Source: Intrasporangiaceae bacterium (GTDB lineage Bacteria; Actinomycetota; Actinomycetes; Actinomycetales; Dermatophilaceae). Taken from it: 18,285 nucleotides of DNA. The DNA lies in NCBI GenBank assembly GCA_012518475.1, contig JAAYSB010000105.1, positions 1 to 18,285 on the forward strand, given 5' to 3'. Of the stretch, positions 1 through 7,544 are shown piece by piece. Position numbers and translations under genes: made by a program. Within the stretch, counting starts at the first letter, position 1, and every line of letters begins with the position of its first letter. The notes beneath the pieces were generated by a model that worked only from the letters and a program-made list of their open reading frames with translations, was not told the DNA's origin and made no database searches.

Positions 1-108
1 CTCGCCGGGCGCGAGCCGATCGGAGACGCAGGCGGATTCGCCTGGACCGCCTCCGGCGACCCGGAGGCCGCAGGCGCCCTGGTCCGCCACTTCGCCGTCA
101 CGCCGTGA
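1..108 (+). CDS. C-terminal end of an unidentified protein (5' truncated by window)
   Basis: An open frame enters the window at base 1 in frame 1 and ends at a TGA at 106-108, giving 35 residues that finish in LVRHFAVTP. The codons have the high third-position GC of the real genes here, and the stop is followed within 6 nt by a strong hairpin, so this is most likely a real gene end. The visible tail carries no motif that I can assign to a family, so I propose no function. The gene is convergent with the small membrane-protein gene that ends at 170. Confidence 0.6.
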   Translation, partial: LAGREPIGDAGGFAWTASGDPEAAGALVRHFAVTP

Positions 109-113
109 AAAGC

Positions 114-148
114 CGAGCGCCGCATACCGGATCGGTATGCGGCGCTCG
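114..148. terminator. Bidirectional hairpin terminator between convergent genes
   Basis: A perfect inverted repeat has arms CGAGCGCCGCATACCG (114-129) and its exact complement (133-148), separated by only three bases. It lies between the TGA at 106-108 on the plus strand and the leftward gene ending at 170. Read on the minus strand, the stem is followed by GCTTTTC, a short T tract, so it should work best as a Rho-independent terminator for the leftward gene. On the plus strand there is an A run before the stem but no U tract after it. Both arms contain the GGTATGCG/CGCATACC octamer that recurs across the window. Confidence 0.8.
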
Positions 149-169
149 AGGTGTCGAGACGCGCTGGGC

Positions 170-424
170 TCAGCGGGGGTCGACGTCGGTGCGGTCGACG
201 CGCGACCCGGTGCCCGGGTCGACGTGGCTCTCGCGGGTGGTCGTGTAGCCACCGGTGCGGCCGGTCGCTCGCATCGCGAACGAGAGGATGATGGCGAGCA
301 GGCCGGCGGCGATGAGGATCCAGCCGAGGGTGCTCTCTGCGATGCCGGGAATGTCGGCAGTGACGACGTCAAAGGCGAAGACTGCGCCCAGGACGAGAAG
401 GATGACTCCGAGGCCGATCCACAT
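170..424 (-). CDS. Small two-segment membrane protein, DUF6458-like
   Basis: The protein has 84 residues. It begins with a hydrophobic helix (residues 2-19, MWIGLGVILLVLGAV) and has a second at about 33-50 (GWILIAAGLLAIILSFA). A polar, Thr/Asp/Arg-rich tail of about 30 residues follows and is probably cytoplasmic. This layout, with a short acidic loop (TADIPGIAEST) between the helices, matches my recollection of the actinobacterial DUF6458 family, whose function is unknown. The frame stays open upstream to 538, but the ATG at 424 has an excellent ribosome site, TAGGAGGAACC, directly before it, and the upstream extension is Arg/Pro-rich with no family character. It lies downstream of the nitrilase-like gene with a 137-nt gap, so it may have its own promoter. 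Confidence 0.75.
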   Translation of the reverse strand: MWIGLGVILLVLGAVFAFDVVTADIPGIAESTLGWILIAAGLLAIILSFAMRATGRTGGYTTTRESHVDPGTGSRVDRTDVDPR

Positions 425-469
425 GGTTCCTCCTAGAAACTCAGGACATGACGGCTCGACGGTAGCGCG

Positions 470-498
470 TGCGCGCCCTGGACAGCGTGCGGCGCGCA
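470..498. repeat. Inverted repeat in the gap between nitrilase gene and DUF6458 gene
   Basis: TGCGCGCC (470-477) and its exact complement GGCGCGCA (491-498) flank a 13-nt loop. A second dyad, CACCGGT (500-506) and ACCGGTG (522-528), follows. Together they fill most of the 137-nt gap (425-561). The hairpins sit just after the nitrilase gene in the direction of leftward transcription, so one could terminate or attenuate that transcript, but neither is followed by a T run. In such GC-rich DNA an 8-bp arm can occur by chance. I see no convincing promoter for the downstream gene. Confidence 0.35.
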
Positions 499-561
499 GC
501 ACCGGTTGCGGTCGTGGCGGGACCGGTGTGCGCCTCATCGACGTCCGCGCAGGTCAGCGAC

Positions 562-1440
562 TCAGAGCCGCCGGTCGCTAAGGACGGGGAAGGTGGAGCG
601 GGCGCGTGCGACATCATCGAGATCGATCACGAGATCGAGGATCTCCTCGCCCGAGCCGGCGGTCGCGAGCACCGCGCCGGTCGGCGCAACGACCTGGGAG
701 TGTCCGCCCATCTCGACCCCACCGTGGGTGCCGGCGGTGTTGCAGGCCAGGACGAAGCACTGGTTCTCGATCGCGCGGGCCTGACCGAGCAGCGTCCACG
801 CAGCGACGCGGGCGGTCGGCCAGGCCGCAGGGATGATGAACAGGGACGCGTCGGAGTCGAGCTGGCGCCGGTAGAGCTCGGGGAAGCGCAGGTCGTAGCA
901 CGTCGAGAGCGCGGCCCGCTCCCCGCTCGGCAGCTCGACGAGGACGACCTCGCCCCCGGCCTCCATGACCTGGGGCTCGACCGAGCCGAAGCCGAAGCGG
1001 TGGATCTTGCGGTAGGCGACGATCCGGGAGCCGTCGGCGCCGAAGAGCAGCGAGGTGTTCGCCAGGGACTTGCCCTCCGGCCCGGGGGTCTCGAGACGTT
1101 CGACGATCGAACCCGCGTGCAGCAGGATCCCGCACTCCGCCGCCAGCGCACTCATCGCCTGGGCCACGGGGCCGTCCACGGCCTCGGCCTGGTCCTTCCA
1201 CCTCGTGGGCTCGAAGGCGGTCTGTGGCCACAGCTCGGGCAGGACGACAAGGTGGGCTGCAGGTCGGCCGTCGCTGTCGTCCGGCGACCCGACGGTGGGC
1301 GGCTCGCCGGTGGGCGACTCGGGGGGTGGCGCGGCGCATACCGATCGGACCAGGTCGGCGACGCGGGCGGTGCGGTCGACGACCGACTCCTCATCGCCGT
1401 AGCCGAGCTGGATCAGGGTGACGCGCAGGGGGGATGCCAT
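562..1440 (-). CDS. Carbon-nitrogen hydrolase (nitrilase superfamily amidase)
   Basis: This 292-residue protein is probably a cytoplasmic enzyme that hydrolyses a non-peptide C-N bond of a small amide. The superfamily's Glu-Lys-Cys triad is visible: E69 in VVLPELWPQ, K145 in YRKIHRFGFG and C181 in STCYDLRFPELYR. Downstream blocks such as IIPAAWP and ARAIENQCFVLACN are typical of the fold, and the length is normal for the family. The substrate cannot be read from the sequence; the FPELYR context resembles Nit/omega-amidase-like branches. Residues about 36-62 form a Pro/Ser/Asp-rich loop that is probably a lineage-specific insertion. The ATG at 1440 is chosen because GGGAGG lies 9 nt upstream, within the last codons of the CopD/CtaG gene. 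Only 5 nt separate that stop from this start, implying translational coupling. The frame stays open far upstream, but that stretch lies antiparallel in register over the real upstream gene and is spurious. Confidence 0.9.
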   Translation of the reverse strand: MASPLRVTLIQLGYGDEESVVDRTARVADLVRSVCAAPPPESPTGEPPTVGSPDDSDGRPAAHLVVLPELWPQTAFEPTRWKDQAEAVDGPVAQAMSALAAECGILLHAGSIVERLETPGPEGKSLANTSLLFGADGSRIVAYRKIHRFGFGSVEPQVMEAGGEVVLVELPSGERAALSTCYDLRFPELYRRQLDSDASLFIIPAAWPTARVAAWTLLGQARAIENQCFVLACNTAGTHGGVEMGGHSQVVAPTGAVLATAGSGEEILDLVIDLDDVARARSTFPVLSDRRL

Positions 1441-1445
1441 GGTCG

Positions 1446-3458
1446 TCAGCCTCCCATGCGGTCCCGCGCGCGCCTGCGCTCGGCGAGCCACTCGTTGTAC
1501 GCGGCAAGCTCGGCGTCGCCGTCGCGGCGGGCCTGGCGGTCCTTGCGCTTGGTCTCGGCCTTGTCCTGGCGGGCCCAGTTGCGGGCCACCATGAGGGCAA
1601 GGATCAGGGTGGGGATCTCGCCGACGCCCCAGGCGATCTCGCCGGCGCGGTACTGGTCGAGCCACGGGTCGGGCAGCCACGGCAGGTTGAGCTGGCCGTA
1701 GAAGTCGGGGGCGAGGAGGTACTCGGTGCCGGTGAGGATGACGCCGAAGAACGCGTGGAAGGAGATCGTCACGAAGAGGATGACGAGGAGCATGAGCGGG
1801 GGCCACTTGCGCGGGCCCGGGTCGATGCCGATGAGGACCCATGTGAACAGGTACCCGGTCAGGAAGAAGTGGGCCATCATGAGCAGGTGGCCGGTGTGCG
1901 TCGTCAGCGCGAGGTGGAAGGTCCGCGAGTAGTAGAAGATCGCCATCGACGCGAAGAACAGCACAGCGGCCACGACCGGGTTGGTCAGGGCGCGGTTCAC
2001 GCGTGAGTGGGTGACCTGGAGGATGAGCTCGCGCGGGCCCCAGGTCTTGTCGCGACGGGCCTTGAGCGCCCGCAGCGCGAGGGTGACCGGGGCGCCCGGC
2101 ACGAGGAGCAGAGGCACGAACATCGCGATGAGCATGTGCATGATCATGTGCGTCGAGAACAGCACCCGGCCCCAGATCCCGAGCGCGCCACACGTGGCAT
2201 AGACGAACACGAGCCACCCGATGATCCAGACGACCGTGCGGCCGACGGGCCAGCGGTCTCCCCGGCGGAGCAGGCGCATGACACCGGCGAGATAGAGGCC
2301 GATGGCGAGGACGGCGATGGTGAGGAAGAGCCAGTCGATGCGCCAGGTGAGGAGATAGTCGGCGGCCGAGATGGGGCCCGGGTCGGGATAGCCGGTGAGG
2401 GTGTTCACCATGTCGGCGGGCGGGATCTCGCGCACGCCTGGAGGTTCACTGCGGCTCAGGGCGACGCCGAGTCCGATGGCGGCGAGCATGAGGAGGGTCT
2501 CGACGGAGGCGAGACGTGCGAAGAGCCGTCGGGATGCAGGTGATTCGCGCAGCGAGCGGACGACCGCGCGGCGCTGCTGCCAGCCCGCCAGCCCGAGCAG
2601 GACGAGCAGGCCGGCCTTGAGCGAGGCGAGGAGGCCATAGGTCGTGAAGAGGTTGTCGAGACTCCCGATCCTGATCCACGTCGACTGGATCCCGGACAGC
2701 GCGACGAACACATAGGACCACAGCGCCAGGACGGAGTAACGCTCGACGGAGGCCGCGAGGTCGGCGCCCTCACCGGGGTCGAGGAGGTGGGGTCGCATGA
2801 TGGCCAGGGCGATGAGGCCACCCACCCAGACGGTCACGCCGAGGAGGTGGAACCCCATGGCGTTGACCGCTTCCTCGTGCCCTTCGGCGTTGCCCGCGTG
2901 CCCGGTCAGGGCATTGAGACCGACGGCGAACAGGCCGATGAGGGTCAGCCAGGTCATCGTCGAGCGGGCTGTCGCGAAGCGTGCGACGACGGCGATGCCG
3001 AGACCGATGAGCGCGGAGATCGCGAGGATCCGGGTGTAGTCGAGGACGAAGACGAAGGACCTGAACTGCGCGAACACCTCTCCCGACAGAGGCGACTCGC
3101 CCACGAGGTCGGCGAACGTGAACAGCGTGGTCAGACCTCCGGCGACGGCCCAGACGAGAGCCGACCAGGAGGCGTAGCGCATCGCGAGCGCACGGCGGTT
3201 CGTCGAGCCGCGCTCGGGCATGAGGAACGTGGCCAGTCCGGACAGCCCCACGGCCGTCGCGGCGGCGAACTGCCAGAGCAGTGTGAGGACTGGCAGCCCC
3301 CAGCGGACGAGCGCCCCGGGGTCGCCGTACTGCTGCGCCCCCGCGCCACCGGTGACGAGCAGACCGACGACCAGTGCGACCACTCCCGACACGCCGGCAC
3401 CGACGACAACCCGCCCGGCAGTGCGGCGCGGCTCGGTCGGGACGGCGGTCGTGGTCAT
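1446..3458 (-). CDS. Bifunctional CopD-like copper protein / CtaG-type cytochrome c oxidase assembly protein
   Basis: This 670-residue integral membrane protein joins two families. The N-terminal half (about 20-335) has about eight hydrophobic segments and includes the CopD-like block FHLLGVTVWVGGL near 203-215, with GHAGN at 186-190. The C-terminal half (about 365-630) is caa3_CtaG-like, with His/Met-rich helices, THMIMHMLIAM (436-446) and HTGHLLMMAHFF (521-532), which are plausible copper ligands. The tail is a charged, cytoplasmic Arg/Lys-rich region. CopD handles copper import or homeostasis, and CtaG-type proteins help build the CuB centre of haem-copper oxidases, so the fusion fits copper delivery to cytochrome oxidase. 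The fused arrangement is well known in Actinobacteria. The ATG at 3458 is preceded by GGAGGG. The gene lies 43 nt after the MFS gene and 5 nt before the amidohydrolase gene. Confidence 0.92.
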   Translation of the reverse strand: MTTTAVPTEPRRTAGRVVVGAGVSGVVALVVGLLVTGGAGAQQYGDPGALVRWGLPVLTLLWQFAAATAVGLSGLATFLMPERGSTNRRALAMRYASWSALVWAVAGGLTTLFTFADLVGESPLSGEVFAQFRSFVFVLDYTRILAISALIGLGIAVVARFATARSTMTWLTLIGLFAVGLNALTGHAGNAEGHEEAVNAMGFHLLGVTVWVGGLIALAIMRPHLLDPGEGADLAASVERYSVLALWSYVFVALSGIQSTWIRIGSLDNLFTTYGLLASLKAGLLVLLGLAGWQQRRAVVRSLRESPASRRLFARLASVETLLMLAAIGLGVALSRSEPPGVREIPPADMVNTLTGYPDPGPISAADYLLTWRIDWLFLTIAVLAIGLYLAGVMRLLRRGDRWPVGRTVVWIIGWLVFVYATCGALGIWGRVLFSTHMIMHMLIAMFVPLLLVPGAPVTLALRALKARRDKTWGPRELILQVTHSRVNRALTNPVVAAVLFFASMAIFYYSRTFHLALTTHTGHLLMMAHFFLTGYLFTWVLIGIDPGPRKWPPLMLLVILFVTISFHAFFGVILTGTEYLLAPDFYGQLNLPWLPDPWLDQYRAGEIAWGVGEIPTLILALMVARNWARQDKAETKRKDRQARRDGDAELAAYNEWLAERRRARDRMGG

Positions 3459-3466
3459 GCCCTCCA

Positions 3467-3489
3467 GCCTAGGTCGCCACGGCGTAGGC
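3467..3489. repeat. Imperfect dyad before the CopD/CtaG start
   Basis: GCCTA (3467-3471) plus CGCC (3475-3478) can pair with GGCGTAGGC (3481-3489), leaving a 3-nt bulge and a very tight loop. It lies in the 43-nt gap between the MFS stop and the CopD/CtaG ribosome site. It could attenuate read-through or modulate translation, but there is no T run and the loop is too small to form exactly as drawn. It may be chance. Confidence 0.25.
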
Positions 3490-3501
3490 CTCCCACCGGT
3501 C

Positions 3502-4713
3502 TCAGGTATGCGCCGCGGACTCCTCCGCCCGGCTCACCGAGCGGTAACGGGCGGCGGCCAGCAGGAAGGCGATGAGGGCGGCGCCGACCGGCAGCGCGTA
3601 CGCGGCGTGCGGGCCGAGGTGGTCGACGGCGATGCCGCCCAGCGAGGCGCCCATCGAGATCCCGACGAGGATGCCGGTGACCGCGATGGCCATGGCCTCG
3701 GTCAGCATGGCCCGCGGCACGAGGTGCTGCGTGAGCGACATCGCGGTGATGAGCATCGGCGCAGTAGCCGAGCCGGCGACGAGCATGACGACGGCCAGAC
3801 CCCACAGGTCCCACAGCTCACCGACGATGAGGGCGGGGGCCTCGAGGATGAACATGCCGAAGGCCGCGATGAGCAGCCGCTTGGTCTGGCTCATCCGGAA
3901 CTTCAGCACCCCGAAGATGATGGCCGACCCGGCCGACCCGACCGCGAACAGGGCGAGGATCGCCGAGGCCATCCCCGGCCTGCCCGCCTCGTCGGCCACC
4001 CCCACCGCGACGACCTCGTTGGCGCCGAAAATGACCCCCGTCATGACGAGGATCACGGCGATCGGGAGGATCCCCGGGAAGCGGATCGCCAGCCCGGCGG
4101 GTCGTTCGCTGAGCTGGTGGACGGGTGGCTCGGTGGTCGTCGAGAGGAGGAAGATGACGAAGCCGACACCGAAGAGGACTGCCCCGCCGAGCAGCCCGGC
4201 CTCGGGGAACCACAGTGTCGCGAGCGTGACCGCCAGGACCGGGCCAGCGACGAAGGACAGCTCCTCGAGCACCTGCTCGAACGAGAGCGCCGAGTGCAGG
4301 TTGTGCGGCTCCCCGCGGAAGATGTGCACCCAGCGGGCTCGGGACATGGGCCCGAGCTCGGGGGTGATCGACGCGACGCCGAAGGTGATGAAGATGACCC
4401 ACATCGGCGCCATCACGGCGGACAGCCACACGGTGATGACGCAGAACGTCACGGAGAGCACGACGAACGGCAGCCCTGCTCGGCGCTGCCCGAACTTGTC
4501 GGCCAGTCGGCCGATGAAGGGGCCGGCCACGGCGAGGACGAGGATTGCGACGGCAGAGGCCGCCCCGGCCAGCGTGTAGGACCCGCGCCGCTGGCTGATC
4601 ATGACGATGACTGCCACGCCGAACATGGCCCCGCCGATCCGCGCGAGCAGTCCGCCGAGGATGAAGGGCCAGACGTTCGGAGTCGACAGCACGGGTCGAT
4701 AGGCAGCGAGCAT
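3502..4713 (-). CDS. Major facilitator superfamily transporter
   Basis: From the ATG at 4713 the protein has 403 residues and about twelve hydrophobic segments, the usual MFS size and layout. The MFS loop 2-3 signature is clear: GRLADKFGQRR at about 68-78. A hydrophilic stretch near the middle (TTTEPPVHQLSERPAG) is the central cytoplasmic loop between the two six-helix halves. The substrate cannot be inferred; a small-molecule efflux role is common for such isolated genes. The frame remains open to 4776, with another ATG at 4743. Those starts would crowd the divergent DUF1015 gene, neither has a clear ribosome site, and the added residues are not MFS-like. The 4713 start has no strong Shine-Dalgarno either, so the exact start is uncertain. 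It is the first gene of a leftward set with CopD/CtaG. Confidence 0.9.
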   Translation of the reverse strand: MLAAYRPVLSTPNVWPFILGGLLARIGGAMFGVAVIVMISQRRGSYTLAGAASAVAILVLAVAGPFIGRLADKFGQRRAGLPFVVLSVTFCVITVWLSAVMAPMWVIFITFGVASITPELGPMSRARWVHIFRGEPHNLHSALSFEQVLEELSFVAGPVLAVTLATLWFPEAGLLGGAVLFGVGFVIFLLSTTTEPPVHQLSERPAGLAIRFPGILPIAVILVMTGVIFGANEVVAVGVADEAGRPGMASAILALFAVGSAGSAIIFGVLKFRMSQTKRLLIAAFGMFILEAPALIVGELWDLWGLAVVMLVAGSATAPMLITAMSLTQHLVPRAMLTEAMAIAVTGILVGISMGASLGGIAVDHLGPHAAYALPVGAALIAFLLAAARYRSVSRAEESAAHT

Positions 4714-4802
4714 GGCGGAGCCAGTATGTGGCTCTGACCTCATCGGGCGCCAACCCGTCCATCCGGTGCGGTGCACATGCCGGCGTCTGGCAGGGTGGAA
4801 GC

Positions 4803-6002
4803 ATGCCCCGTTTCGCCCCCTTCCGAGCCCTTCGCTACTCCCCCGATGCCGACCTGCCCGCCGTCACGGCACCGCCCTATGACGTCCTCTCCGATGCCGA
4901 TGTCGATCGCCTCGAGTCCCGGTCCGAGCACAACATCGTCCGGATCGACGTCCCGCGGGACTCGGCCGACATGACCGAGGACAGGTATGCGCGGGCCGGC
5001 TCTACGCTGCGCACGTGGGTCGAGCAGGGCGTCCTGGTGGAGGACGAGGCGGAGTCGTTCACCATCTATCGCATGACCTTCGTCGATGACCGGGGTCGCG
5101 ACCGCGAGCTCGCCCTTGTCTTCGGTGCCGTCGAGGTCGTCGACGAGGGGGCCGGCGGCGTCCTCGCCCACGAGCGGACGACGCCCAAGGCGTCGACGGA
5201 CCGGCTCGACCTGACCCGGGCCACGCACGCGAACCTCTCCCCCGTCTGGGGCCTGTCTCTCGGCTCGGGGCTGACCGACCTGTTGCACGAGCCCGGCGAG
5301 CGCCTCGGCTCAGTCACGGTCGACGGGGTGGTCCACGCCGTCGAGCGGGTGACGGACCCCGATCGGGTCGCCGCGATCCGGTCCGCGGTGGAGTCCGCCG
5401 AGGTGCTCATCGCCGACGGCCACCACCGCTACGGCGTCAGCAGGATCTTCCGCGACGAGGTCCGTGAGCAGACCGGCCGGGAGGACACCGACGCCGAGCT
5501 GACACTCATCGCGGTCGGCGAGCTCGTCCCGGACCAGCTGAGCATCGAGGCGATCCACCGCCTGTACTCCGGCAGCACCCACGACGAGGTCCGTAGCCGG
5601 CTCGCCGAGTGCTTCGACATCACCGAGGCGCCGATTCCGTCTCGAGCCATGCTCGCCGACCTCGAGGAGAAGGGCCGGCTCGCCCTGATCGGCCCGAGCG
5701 GTGACGCCGAGTGGCTCACGCCCAAGAAGGGCGCCTTCGACGATGTGCGTTCTCTCGACGGCGCGTGGCTCGAGGCAGCACTTGCCGGCTCGGATGTGTC
5801 CGTGACGTACCAGCACGGCGTCGACGAGGTGCTCGAAGCCGTCGTCAGCGGGCGTGCCCACAGCGCCGTCCTCATCCGGCCCACGTCGATCGAGGAGATC
5901 GAGCGCACCGGGCACGAGCGCCTGCTCATGCCGCCGAAGTCGACGTTCTTCACCCCGAAGCTGCGGACCGGACTCGTGCTCCGGCCGATGGACCTCGACT
6001 GA
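4803..6002 (+). CDS. DUF1015 family protein
   Basis: The protein has 399 residues and is cytoplasmic, with no signal peptide or membrane helix. It matches the DUF1015 family by its conserved blocks: an N-terminal MPRFAPFRALRY with VTAPPYDVLS (21-30), HERTTPKASTDRL (123-135), the invariant-looking ADGHHRYG (204-211), and the C-terminal MPPKSTFFTPKLRTGLV (376-392). The length agrees with the family. The family's biochemistry is not established to my knowledge. The His-rich ADGHHRY block suggests a catalytic or metal/nucleotide site, but that is inference. The start at 4803 is chosen because family homology begins exactly there and AGGGTGGA precedes it; an in-frame ATG at 4728 would add an unrelated leader overlapping the divergent promoter region. 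It is transcribed alone, divergent from the MFS gene and convergent with the Rossmann-like gene. Confidence 0.9.
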   Translation: MPRFAPFRALRYSPDADLPAVTAPPYDVLSDADVDRLESRSEHNIVRIDVPRDSADMTEDRYARAGSTLRTWVEQGVLVEDEAESFTIYRMTFVDDRGRDRELALVFGAVEVVDEGAGGVLAHERTTPKASTDRLDLTRATHANLSPVWGLSLGSGLTDLLHEPGERLGSVTVDGVVHAVERVTDPDRVAAIRSAVESAEVLIADGHHRYGVSRIFRDEVREQTGREDTDAELTLIAVGELVPDQLSIEAIHRLYSGSTHDEVRSRLAECFDITEAPIPSRAMLADLEEKGRLALIGPSGDAEWLTPKKGAFDDVRSLDGAWLEAALAGSDVSVTYQHGVDEVLEAVVSGRAHSAVLIRPTSIEEIERTGHERLLMPPKSTFFTPKLRTGLVLRPMDLD

Positions 6003-6024
6003 CCAGCTCACCGGTGCAGTCGCG

Positions 6025-6049
6025 GGAGGACCACCGGGAAGTGGTCTCC
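6025..6049. terminator. Possible bidirectional hairpin between convergent genes
   Basis: GGA-G-GACCAC (6025-6034) can pair with GTGGTCTCC (6041-6049) around a 6-nt loop, with one bulged G, making a 9-bp stem. It is centred in the 49-nt gap between the DUF1015 stop at 6002 and the leftward gene ending at 6052, the expected place for a shared terminator. There is no T tract on either strand, so any termination would be of the GC-hairpin type or Rho-assisted. Confidence 0.4.
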
Positions 6050-6051
6050 GC

Positions 6052-7509
6052 TCAGCGCGAGGCTCCGACTCCGAGGAGGGCAGCAAGACCGAGCGCGCTG
6101 CGTGGCTCGTAGGCGTTGCGCCACAGCCCCCCGTGCACCGCGGCCTCGGCCTCGTCCTGCCACACGTGACCGAGGGACTTGCGCGGCCCGGTCATGACAT
6201 CGCGGACGAGGAGAGCAGCCATGAGCGTGTTCGAGGTGCCCGGCTCGAAGACCTCGATGCCGAACCGGTGAGCACCCGCATACGCCGCGGCGAGCGCACG
6301 GTTCTTGATGACCGACCTCGTCCGGGTCGGGGGCGCGACATGGAAGGACACCGTCGCGCCCTCGTCGCGAGCCACCGCAGCCCGCCAACGCTGGACCCGC
6401 TTGGCGAGGAGATAGTTCGGCCCCTGCTGCGTCACGACGGAGTCGCTGATCCCCGGGTTCTCTCCCGGCACGTAGTTGCGGCGCAGCAGCCGGCCGCCAC
6501 TCAGCGTCCGCAGCGGTCCACGGAGCACCTTTGAGACGCGACGGTTCGCATACGCGTCCGCAGATGCCTCAACCGCCGCGCCGGGAACGGCGAAGATGTC
6601 GGTGGGCGTCGCGAGGAAGCTCAGTGCGATCTCCCCCGGCTCGGACACCGACCGCACATGCTCAGTGAGAGCGTCGACCGCACACGACACCCGGACGTTC
6701 GTCCCACCGTCGGCGTAGACATAGTTGCCGAGCAGCCGGCGCCCGCCCAGGCCGCCCACCCAGGACGCCACGGTCGCGAGGTCGTGGATGAGGTCACCGC
6801 CGGCGCGCTGCTCGAGCGGGCCGTCACCGGGGCGCGCGGGCACGAGAAGACGCCCGGAGGACTCCCGGGCCGCACCGAGCACCGACTCCCAGAGACCGGG
6901 GCGTGGCAAGTCGACCGCGGCGACGGTGGCGCCCCAGCGGAGGAGGCTGCGCAACGGACCCATCTCCGCGGCTGCACCGAGGACGACGACCGTCGTGCCG
7001 GGCAGGGAGAGCCACTCAGGGTGGGCGATGACATCGTCGACCGCCGCTGCCAGGGACGGCTCGGCCACGCCGGCGGCGATCCAGGAGTCGACCTGCCGGC
7101 GCAGCGCGTCGCCGCGCAGACGCTCACCCTTGTAGGGCACCGACAGCTCGGTCTCCGGCTCGCCGGAGCCAAGGATCTCCTCCGTCTCAAGAGGCGCGGG
7201 TGCCTGACCGAAGGCGGCGGACAGGGGTACGTCGGCAGCATCGGGGTCGCCCCACTGCATCCGTCCGTTGATCGAGGTGAGCCCGTCCCGGGCGATGGTC
7301 AGGGCCGCCTCGGGTGACTGCAGCCCCGCTTCGACGAGTCTGCGGAACGGTCCGAGATAGTCCGCCCGCCAGTTCGTCTCACGCTCGGTGGCCGCAGAGC
7401 CGACCGGATCGACGGACCGCAGTGCGTCCGCGACAACAGCCCGACCGGTCGCGACCGTGGACCGGCGACCGTCGACCAGGGGGAAGACCACGCCCGTGGA
7501 GTCACTCAT
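6052..7509 (-). CDS. Uncharacterised protein with a Rossmann-like NAD(P)-binding segment, linked to the bkd genes
   Basis: The protein has 485 residues and is predicted cytoplasmic. The one recognisable element is a beta-alpha-beta dinucleotide-binding pattern at about 174-204: hydrophobic strand VVVLGA, glycines and MGPL, helix RSLLRWGA, then strand TVAAVDLPRP. The Asp at the end of the second strand usually favours NAD over NADP. The C-terminal third is rich in Arg and aromatic residues (RRNYVPGENPG, PTRTRSVIKNRALAAAYAGAHRFG) and looks conserved, but I cannot name its function. I recall similar uncharacterised proteins in actinobacteria and plants. The start is either GTG at 7512 or ATG at 7509; I use the ATG, with GAGAGG upstream. 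It follows bkdC by 35 nt on the same strand, so co-transcription is likely and a link to acyl-CoA or 2-oxoacid metabolism is a reasonable but unproven guess. Confidence 0.75.
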   Translation of the reverse strand: MSDSTGVVFPLVDGRRSTVATGRAVVADALRSVDPVGSAATERETNWRADYLGPFRRLVEAGLQSPEAALTIARDGLTSINGRMQWGDPDAADVPLSAAFGQAPAPLETEEILGSGEPETELSVPYKGERLRGDALRRQVDSWIAAGVAEPSLAAAVDDVIAHPEWLSLPGTTVVVLGAAAEMGPLRSLLRWGATVAAVDLPRPGLWESVLGAARESSGRLLVPARPGDGPLEQRAGGDLIHDLATVASWVGGLGGRRLLGNYVYADGGTNVRVSCAVDALTEHVRSVSEPGEIALSFLATPTDIFAVPGAAVEASADAYANRRVSKVLRGPLRTLSGGRLLRRNYVPGENPGISDSVVTQQGPNYLLAKRVQRWRAAVARDEGATVSFHVAPPTRTRSVIKNRALAAAYAGAHRFGIEVFEPGTSNTLMAALLVRDVMTGPRKSLGHVWQDEAEAAVHGGLWRNAYEPRSALGLAALLGVGASR

Positions 7510-7544
7510 CACCCCAGCCTCTCAGACGCCCGCCCCGCGAGGGC

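Noticed and set aside
425..538. Longer DUF6458 protein starting at 538
   Set aside because: The extra 38 residues are Arg/Pro-rich, while AGGAGG precedes the ATG at 424 at ideal distance.
1441..2217. N-terminal extension of the nitrilase frame by about 260 codons
   Set aside because: The extension is Arg/Pro/His-rich with no family character and lies out of frame over the firmly identified CopD/CtaG gene; a good ribosome site and family homology start at 1440.
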